A stretch of DNA of 64,000 nucleotides from Archaeoglobaceae archaeon (lineage in GTDB: Archaea; Halobacteriota; Archaeoglobi; Archaeoglobales; Archaeoglobaceae). The stretch is taken from contig JALSOQ010000009.1 of NCBI GenBank assembly GCA_026986375.1, positions 1 through 64,000 on the forward strand, in the 5' to 3' direction. Shown here in pieces: positions 58,153 through 64,000 of the stretch (positions are counted from its first letter, which is position 1; each line of letters starts with the position of its first letter). Under the pieces are notes generated by a model. It searched no databases. It was not told where the DNA came from and was given only the letters and a program-made list of their open reading frames with translations. A program made the translations under genes and the position numbers.

Positions 58153-59405
58153 ACCCCCACAGCCTCTACCGTCCTTTCAACGTCCTCCTCGCTGTGAGCG
58201 TAGCTGACGAAACAGCACTCATACTGAGACGGCGGGAAGAATATTCCCTCCTTCAGCAGTTCCCAGAAGAACTTGAGGAACTTCTCCTTGTCGAGCTTTA
58301 AAGCGTCGGCGTAATTCTTCGGAGTTTCGCCGAAGTAAACGCAGAACATCGAGGCTATGTATCCGATGGAGCAATCGATATTCGAGTCCTCTATCTGATC
58401 CGCGATTCCCTCGGCGATAGCTTCGGTAGTTCTGTTAACCTTTTCGAGCACTTTATTTTCCATGATGAACTTCACGGTCGTGTATCCGGCTATCAGGCTT
58501 AGGGGATTCCCGCTGAAAGTTCCCGCCTGATATACCGGGCCTGAGGGGGCGATTAGTTCCATTATCTCCCTTCTTCCTCCGAAAATGCCTATCGGCAATC
58601 CTCCTCCGGCAATCTTCCCTAAAGTCGTTAAGTCCGCTTTAACTCCGTAATACTCCTGAGCCCCACCCAAAGCCAGTCTGAATCCGGTTATGACTTCGTC
58701 GAATATAAGCAGAACGTCGTTCTCCTCCGTTATCTTTCTTACCTCCTTGAGGTAGTCTTTTTCGGGCAAGATCAACCCGGCGTTTCCCATAACCGGCTCC
58801 ATTATGACGCACGCCAGATCATCCCTGTTCTTCTCTACGATTTCCGCCAGAGCTTCGACGTCGTTGAAGGGAACTTGGAGAGTGTTCTTAACGAAATTCG
58901 GAGGAACTCCCGCGGAATTTGGAATTCCATGGGTGGTCGCACCGCTTCCAGCTTTGACCAAAACAGCATCGTGAGCTCCGTGGAAGCTTCCCTCCACCTT
59001 CAGTATCTTGTTTCTGCCCGTAAACCCCCTCGCGAGCCTTATGGCGGCCATTGTAGCTTCGCTTCCCGTATTTACGAACCTCAACATCTCTATGCTGTCG
59101 TATAGCTTCGTTATCAGCTTGGCGTATTCCACTTCGAGCTCTATCGGAGTTCCGTAAAGCCAGCCCTTTTCGAGTTGCTCAGCGATCGCCTCCTTTACGA
59201 CGGGATTGGCGTGTCCCAGAATCAGGGGACCGTAGGCGAGGCAGTAGTCTATGTAGCAGTTCCCGTCCACGTCGTATATCTTGGATTCTTTCGCATACGC
59301 TGTGTAGAACGGAAAGGGTTTTACGGCCCTAACCGGAGAACTCACACCGCCGGGCAGAAGCTTCAGAGCTTCTTCATACAGCTTCTTCGACCTCTCGAGC
59401 TCCAT
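58134..59405 (-). CDS. hemL: Glutamate-1-semialdehyde aminomutase
   Basis: 423 residues. [37 protein letters not shown] and the PLP lysine in [19 protein letters not shown] are typical. Converts glutamate-1-semialdehyde to 5-aminolevulinate, the entry to tetrapyrroles in the C5 route. ATG 59405 is chosen; a TTG at 59429 would add eight residues. First gene of the operon to hemC. Confidence 0.95.
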   Translation of the reverse strand: MELERSKKLYEEALKLLPGGVSSPVRAVKPFPFYTAYAKESKIYDVDGNCYIDYCLAYGPLILGHANPVVKEAIAEQLEKGWLYGTPIELEVEYAKLITKLYDSIEMLRFVNTGSEATMAAIRLARGFTGRNKILKVEGSFHGAHDAVLVKAGSGATTHGIPNSAGVPPNFVKNTLQVPFNDVEALAEIVEKNRDDLACVIMEPVMGNAGLILPEKDYLKEVRKITEENDVLLIFDEVITGFRLALGGAQEYYGVKADLTTLGKIAGGGLPIGIFGGRREIMELIAPSGPVYQAGTFSGNPLSLIAGYTTVKFIMENKVLEKVNRTTEAIAEGIADQIEDSNIDCSIGYIASMFCVYFGETPKNYADALKLDKEKFLKFFWELLKEGIFFPPSQYECCFVSYAHSEEDVERTVEAVGVCLRRL

Positions 59406-59439
59406 GGAAGATCGTGAACGCAAGACCAAATTAAGTTTG

Positions 59440-60618
59440 TCATAGGATGTAGAAGAGCCATACGACCGTGAGCAGAATTAGTCCGGCCGGAACGAGGAAC
59501 CTGTAAACCTTCGCCATCTCCGCGGAGTAGTATTCGGAAGTGAGAATCAGGCAGAGATGTAGCGGGGACATCATGACTCCCAGAAGTCCGGCGCCGAACA
59601 CGAGCATGAGGTTTTTGGGAATCAGATGATACCCCACACCGGTAAAAGCGGTGAGCAGTGGAAGGGCGATTGCGGAGTAGCTTATCTCTATTCCGACTGC
59701 AAATCCGACTACGAAAGATAAGACGAACGAGGCGAGGGGAATGGGGATTCCGAACTCTCTGAGATGGTAGAAGAATATCTTTGCGGAGTTCGTGCAGGCT
59801 ATAAGATCCTTGTAGAACATCACCGCAAAAATCAGCAGGATTATCTTCGGATCGATCGTTCTCCGGAAGATCCTTTTGAGGTCGCTGAATTTCGGTCTCT
59901 TGTGGATGTATAGGATCGCCACCGCAATAGGAAGAGTTATAGCGAGATCGACTTTGAGAACTATAGCCGTAACTGCAACGATTATCAGAGGATAGAGAGA
60001 GGAGATCAGATCCTTGAGACTGATCCTTTCGAACTTGGACGATTCTATCAAATCTTTAGCGAGAAGAACTCCGGCCAGGATCATTCCAAGCGTTACGGGG
60101 TAGCAAGACTCGAGTATTTTCCAGAATTCGACTTCGACGACGGCCATGGCTATGACGAAGCTCGGGTAGAGGGGCCATATCGGAACCCAGAGGTGTCTGA
60201 ACCAGTAGTTTACGAAAGTGGCTTTTTCGGCCTTCAGTTCGTATTTCCTGATTAGATCCGTGAGCATTACGGCCGAAACCAGAGCACCTCCGGGCATCGG
60301 GAGGAATCCGACTATAGCTGGCAAGATCAACAGGCTGAGTTTTCCGATCGAGTTTGAGACGGAATCGCACAACTTCCTTAGCAGTCCCAACTCCTGCATT
60401 GAATAGCCGAGAGTGAATGCGGAAAGGACTATTACCAGCAATCTTAGGGTTTGGAAGCTCGTCGCGACGTAGAACAGTCTGTCGAAAGTTCGGAATTCGA
60501 TCGTTAAAATTCCGAGGAGAAAAGAGCCCGCGAATATCGCGAAGCTGACGTTTACTCTCAGGGCTATCAGAAGGAGTATCAGGGCTATCGATAGAAACAA
60601 GGCCAGAGACGGATCCAT
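59440..60618 (-). CDS. DUF401-family membrane protein
   Basis: 392 residues, about ten to eleven membrane helices. [31 protein letters not shown] and [18 protein letters not shown] match DUF401 permease-like proteins, whose substrate is not known. Begins about 70 bp from the MoeA-fusion gene on the other strand, so the two may share control. The promoter region contains little besides a TATA-like GCTATATCC. Confidence 0.88.
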   Translation of the reverse strand: MDPSLALFLSIALILLLIALRVNVSFAIFAGSFLLGILTIEFRTFDRLFYVATSFQTLRLLVIVLSAFTLGYSMQELGLLRKLCDSVSNSIGKLSLLILPAIVGFLPMPGGALVSAVMLTDLIRKYELKAEKATFVNYWFRHLWVPIWPLYPSFVIAMAVVEVEFWKILESCYPVTLGMILAGVLLAKDLIESSKFERISLKDLISSLYPLIIVAVTAIVLKVDLAITLPIAVAILYIHKRPKFSDLKRIFRRTIDPKIILLIFAVMFYKDLIACTNSAKIFFYHLREFGIPIPLASFVLSFVVGFAVGIEISYSAIALPLLTAFTGVGYHLIPKNLMLVFGAGLLGVMMSPLHLCLILTSEYYSAEMAKVYRFLVPAGLILLTVVWLFYIL

Positions 60619-60688
60619 GCTTCAATGGCTTGAGGACTTAATTTTACGCTTACGTCAAAGCTATATCCCCAAGCCCGAACATGCGAAC

Positions 60689-62674
60689 ATGCGGAAGATA
60701 TTCAGAGAACTTATTTCGATCGATGAGGCTAAGAGGAGGCTTTTCGGAAGAGTGAAACTCGAACGAAAGACGGAAATCGTTCCCCTCTTAAAAGCTAACG
60801 GAAGGATTTTAGCAAAGGATTATTACTCCGACGTGGACGTTCCTCCTTTCGATAGAGCTACGATGGACGGTTACGCGGTTAAGGCCGAAGACACCTTCGG
60901 GGCCGAGGAGGATAGGCCCGTGGCTCTTGAGGTGATAGGAAAGGTAGAGGCGGGAGAGTTGCCGGAAGTTGAGGTGGAAAAGGGGTGTGCCGTAGAGATC
61001 TCGACCGGAGCGGTGATGCCCAAAGGAGCGAACGCGGTGGTGATGGTGGAATACACGAGCAGGAAGGGGAATGTCGTTTACGTTTACAGACCCGTGCCCC
61101 CCGGAGCGAACGTAATGTCTGCCGGCTCGGACATCATGGCGGGAGAATTGGTGGTTAGGAAGGGTAGTAAGCTTACAGCGAGGGAGATCGGTGTTCTGGC
61201 CGCAGTGGGCGTTGAGAGGGTAGAAGTGATAAAAAAACCGGTAGTAGCAATAATAGCGACGGGAAACGAGCTCGTCAGTCCGGGGAGTAGGCTGAAGTTC
61301 GGGAAGATATACGACGTCAATTCCTACGCGATAGCTTCCGCGGTGGTTGAGAACGGAGGGGTTCCGATTCTTTTGGGAATCGCGAGGGACGATGAGAGAG
61401 AGATAAGGGAGAAGATAGCCGAAGGACTTGAGAGGGCTGACGTAGTGCTTCTCTCTGGAGGGACTTCTGCGGGAGTGGGGGACATGGTTTACAGAATTCT
61501 TGAAGAGTTCGGAGAGGTGATAGTTCACGGGATAGCGGTAAAACCCGGAAAACCCACAGTCATAGCCGTTTCTAACGGAAAACCTATCATAGGATTGCCC
61601 GGTTACCCTACCTCGGCCCTAATGATTTTCTACATCATAGTGGCTCCCCTTTTAAGACGTCTGGCCGGAATGGAGGACGAGAAACCCAAATCTGTGAAGG
61701 CGAGGATTCCCTTCAGGATTCAGTCCGCAACAGGTAGGAGGGAATTTTTACCAGTGAATTTGGTAGAAGCTGGGGGATTCGTCGCTTACCCGTTCACCGA
61801 CTACTCCGGAGCGATATCCACCCTTGCAGAAGCGGACGGATTCGTCGAAATTCCGGAAAACAGGGTTTTCCTCGAGGAAGGGGAAATAGTGGAAGTTACG
61901 CTCTTCGGAGATCTCAAGCCGGCGGATCTGATGATAATAGGCAGTCACTGCTTGGGAATAGACGTTCTGCTCGAAGTGATGGGTAGGCACGTTAACGCGA
62001 AGGTCATCAACGTCGGATCTACCGCTGGGATATTGGCCGTGAAGAGGGGAGAAGCAGATATAGCTGGAGTCCATCTTTTGGATGAGGAGACGGGCGAATA
62101 CAACGTTCCTTATCTGATCAAATACGGGCTGAGCGGGAAGGCGGTTTTGGTGAAGGGTTACGTCAGGGAACAGGGGTTCATAGTGGCGAAGGGGAATCCG
62201 AAGAAAATTAGGGGATTCGAGGATCTGCTGAGGGATGACGTCACCTTCATAAACAGGAATCCCGGCTCCGGGACGAGGGTTCTTTTGGACATGAACCTGA
62301 AGAGAATTGCTGAGGAGATGGGCGTTGAATTCGATGAGCTAAGGAAAAGGATAAAGGGTTACGACGTAGAGGCGAAAACACACAATGCCGTAGCTGTCGC
62401 CGTTCTAATGGGGAAAGCAGACGTGGGATTGGGGATTAGAACAGTCGCCGAAAGGTTCGGCTTGGACTTCATCCCCGTCAGGCCCGAGGAGTTCGACTTC
62501 GTAATAAGGAAGGACAGGCTCGAAAAGGAATCCGTAAGGCTTTTCTTGGAGGCCTTGAGATCCGAGGAGTTCGAAAAGGAGCTCGAAAAGAGGTTACCGG
62601 GCATGAGAGTTACTGAGAGAACGGGAGAGATAGTCGAAATCAGCGATCTTCGAAAGCCCTCCGAACGAGTTTAA
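60689..62674 (+). CDS. moeA: MoeA fused to periplasmic-binding-like domain
   Basis: 661 residues. The N-terminal about 410 residues form MoeA: FDRATMDGYAVKAED, GCAVEISTGAVMPKGANAVV, IATGNELV and GGTSAGVGDMVYRIL, with PTVIAVSNGKPIIGLPGYPTSA (split). The C-terminal about 230 residues have a substrate-binding-protein fold of the COG1910 kind: LMIIGSHCLGIDVLLEVMGR, INVGSTAGILAVKRGEADIAG and the later FINRNPGSGTRVLLDMNL. MoeA inserts molybdenum or tungsten into the pterin cofactor. ATG 60689 is about 27 nt after GCTATATCC (leaderless). The end overlaps thiC by 35 bp. Confidence 0.92.
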   Translation: MRKIFRELISIDEAKRRLFGRVKLERKTEIVPLLKANGRILAKDYYSDVDVPPFDRATMDGYAVKAEDTFGAEEDRPVALEVIGKVEAGELPEVEVEKGCAVEISTGAVMPKGANAVVMVEYTSRKGNVVYVYRPVPPGANVMSAGSDIMAGELVVRKGSKLTAREIGVLAAVGVERVEVIKKPVVAIIATGNELVSPGSRLKFGKIYDVNSYAIASAVVENGGVPILLGIARDDEREIREKIAEGLERADVVLLSGGTSAGVGDMVYRILEEFGEVIVHGIAVKPGKPTVIAVSNGKPIIGLPGYPTSALMIFYIIVAPLLRRLAGMEDEKPKSVKARIPFRIQSATGRREFLPVNLVEAGGFVAYPFTDYSGAISTLAEADGFVEIPENRVFLEEGEIVEVTLFGDLKPADLMIIGSHCLGIDVLLEVMGRHVNAKVINVGSTAGILAVKRGEADIAGVHLLDEETGEYNVPYLIKYGLSGKAVLVKGYVREQGFIVAKGNPKKIRGFEDLLRDDVTFINRNPGSGTRVLLDMNLKRIAEEMGVEFDELRKRIKGYDVEAKTHNAVAVAVLMGKADVGLGIRTVAERFGLDFIPVRPEEFDFVIRKDRLEKESVRLFLEALRSEEFEKELEKRLPGMRVTERTGEIVEISDLRKPSERV

Positions 62675-63923
62675 TTGCGCAGAGATCTCCGCACATGCTA
62701 CACCCTTCCCCTTTGGGCCTTCTCCTCTCCCATATTTCCCTCGCCTTCTCCGGATCTATCGCGAGCTTGAACTGGGTCTCCCAATCGAACTTCTTCCTTG
62801 CCAGAGACATGAGGTAGTCTATCTGCCTCGCCTTCTCCCTCTGCCCCTCCTTTATCAGATCCACCGCATGTGCTGCTATCTTCGCGGCTATGACTCCCTC
62901 CTTCACGTCTTCAACCGTAGGCAGTGCGAGGTGTTCCGAAGGCGTAACGTAGCATATGAAGTCCGCTCCCGCCATTCCAGCCACGGCGGCACCTATGGCC
63001 GCTGCGATGTGGTCGTATCCCAATGCTATGTCCGTAACGAGCGGGCCTAAGAGGTAGAGGGGTGCGTTTTTCGTTACGAACTTCATGGCCTTAACCGAAG
63101 TTTCTATCTCGTCTAAGGGCACGTGTCCCGGCCCTTCGACTATTGCCTGAACTCCGGCTTCTCTGCACTTCTCAACCAACTCTCCCAAAACTATGAACTC
63201 CATGAACTTCGCCCTATCGCTTGCATCGTGCAGACATCCCGGCCTGAAGGCGTCGCCCAAGCTTATCGTGACGTCGTATTCCTTCAAAATTTCGAGGAGG
63301 TAGTCGAAGTTCGCGTAATACGGATTTTCCTTCTCGTTGTGTAGCATCCAGCCGATTATTATCGCCCCTCCTCTACTCACAACGCCCAAAAGCCTTCCGC
63401 TCCTCCTGAGCCTCTCCACGGTTACCCAGTTGACGCCGGCGTGGATCGTCATGAAGTCCACTCCATCCCTTGCGTGCTTTTCCACAGCCTTGAAAAAGTG
63501 ATCCTCGTCCATGTCAACAACAACCTTCGCCATCCTCGCCGCCTGATATATCGGGACGGTTCCGAAGGGAACATCAACGACGTCCATTATCTTCCTCCTA
63601 ATGTAATCCAAGTCTCCGGCCGTGGAGAGATCCATGACAGCGTCCGCCCCATACTTCTGCGCGACTATCGCCTTTTCTACTTCCTCCTCTACGTTCACGT
63701 AATCGATGGAAGTTCCGACGTTAGCGTTGATCTTCGTCTTAACGAGTCTGCCAATCGCCCTCGCCTTGAATCCGTCCTCCTTCCTAACGTTTCTGGGAAC
63801 TACAACTTCACCCTTGGCGATGAGCTTGACGATTAAATTGAGATCTATACCCTCGTATTTCGCAACATCCTCAAGCCATTCGGGAGCTTTACCCTTCTTT
63901 GCCATTTCGACGAGGGTTTCCAT
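62640..63923 (-). CDS. thiC: Phosphomethylpyrimidine synthase
   Basis: 427 residues, the length typical of archaeal ThiC. Radical SAM, with the cluster cysteines at the C-terminus (CSMCGDLCAIK, a CxxCxxxxC motif). Core: EGPGHVPLDEIE, LGPLVTDIALGYDHIAAAIGAA (split), FICYVTPSEHLALP and DFMTIHAGVNW. Converts AIR to the thiamine pyrimidine. ATG 63923 has a TATA-like ATATTTATC about 25 nt upstream; no TPP riboswitch was recognised in the 77 bp available. Confidence 0.96.
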   Translation of the reverse strand: METLVEMAKKGKAPEWLEDVAKYEGIDLNLIVKLIAKGEVVVPRNVRKEDGFKARAIGRLVKTKINANVGTSIDYVNVEEEVEKAIVAQKYGADAVMDLSTAGDLDYIRRKIMDVVDVPFGTVPIYQAARMAKVVVDMDEDHFFKAVEKHARDGVDFMTIHAGVNWVTVERLRRSGRLLGVVSRGGAIIIGWMLHNEKENPYYANFDYLLEILKEYDVTISLGDAFRPGCLHDASDRAKFMEFIVLGELVEKCREAGVQAIVEGPGHVPLDEIETSVKAMKFVTKNAPLYLLGPLVTDIALGYDHIAAAIGAAVAGMAGADFICYVTPSEHLALPTVEDVKEGVIAAKIAAHAVDLIKEGQREKARQIDYLMSLARKKFDWETQFKLAIDPEKAREIWERRRPKGEGCSMCGDLCAIKLVRRAFEDR

Positions 63924-64000
63924 TGGAGGAATTTTGTCTTAATTAGGATAAATATTTTGCCGACCGCTAAGCAAAAACGTCAAATATCTTGAGGAACAAT

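Noticed and set aside
63924-64000. TPP riboswitch upstream of thiC
   Set aside because: The short upstream region lacks the conserved TPP motifs and stems, and the gene looks leaderless.

Overview
The window looks like a chromosome segment of a hyperthermophilic, sulfate-reducing euryarchaeon close to Archaeoglobus. It carries a complete dissimilatory sulfate-reduction block (sat, aprBA, qmoABC). It also has archaeal information-processing genes (RadA, Hjc, TFS, a TIP49/RuvB-like ATPase, ATP-dependent DNA ligase, archaeal GltX), an F420-biosynthesis gene (cofD), a futalosine-pathway menaquinone gene (mqnC), archaeal SepF, and intron-less tRNAs without encoded CCA. Promoters are of the BRE/TATA type, many genes look leaderless, and genes that do have leaders use GGAGGTG-type ribosome binding sites. 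The species cannot be fixed from sequence reading alone.

Layout. 1-2.4 kb: the distal end of a CRISPR array with decaying last repeats, a broken csx1-type gene and cas6. 2.8-9.2 kb: tRNA-His, TIP49, a NUDIX hydrolase, TFS, an AT-rich stretch with only tiny ORFs, a UbiA-type prenyltransferase, and a three-gene KaiC-like / roadblock-like / FIST-like signalling operon. 9.2-18.4 kb: radA, an H/ACA guide RNA candidate, glnA, DNA ligase, tpiA, a PfkB kinase and a RecJ-like DHH nuclease. 18.4-23.7 kb: a small winged-helix protein, modABC, a tandem H/ACA plus C/D guide RNA candidate, cofD, map, and two divergent C/D box RNA candidates. 23.7-31.4 kb: a large secreted repeat protein divergent from a DHA2-type exporter around a 14-bp palindrome, tRNA-Ala, a secreted transglutaminase-like protein, an SSS symporter with a small partner, and pycB. 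31.4-37.9 kb: a sepF-zpr1-mqnC operon, two DUF5320-like mini-genes, a polyprenol kinase-HD-S2P operon, argB and hjc.

38-48.6 kb is the energy-metabolism core: sat, a small conserved unknown gene, aprB, aprA, qmoA, qmoB, qmoC, a TauE/SafE exporter and a DUF1634-like partner, all on the + strand. ATP sulfurylase activates sulfate, AprBA reduces APS to sulfite, QmoABC passes menaquinol electrons to AprBA, and TauE may move a sulfur oxyanion. A 27-bp element, 24/27 identical, lies upstream of both sat and tauE, which suggests shared control.

48.6-64 kb: a lone KaiC-like ATPase, FBP aldolase/phosphatase, gltX, a six-gene operon (small membrane protein, ArsR-type HTH, cobA, class II aldolase, PspC, PAPS-reductase-like protein), a tetrapyrrole operon (hemL-hemC-unknown-ion transporter), a DUF401 permease divergent from a MoeA fused to a periplasmic-binding-like domain, and thiC. 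The features most worth follow-up are the guide-RNA candidates, the shared sat/tauE element, the signalling operon and the decaying CRISPR/csx1 locus.
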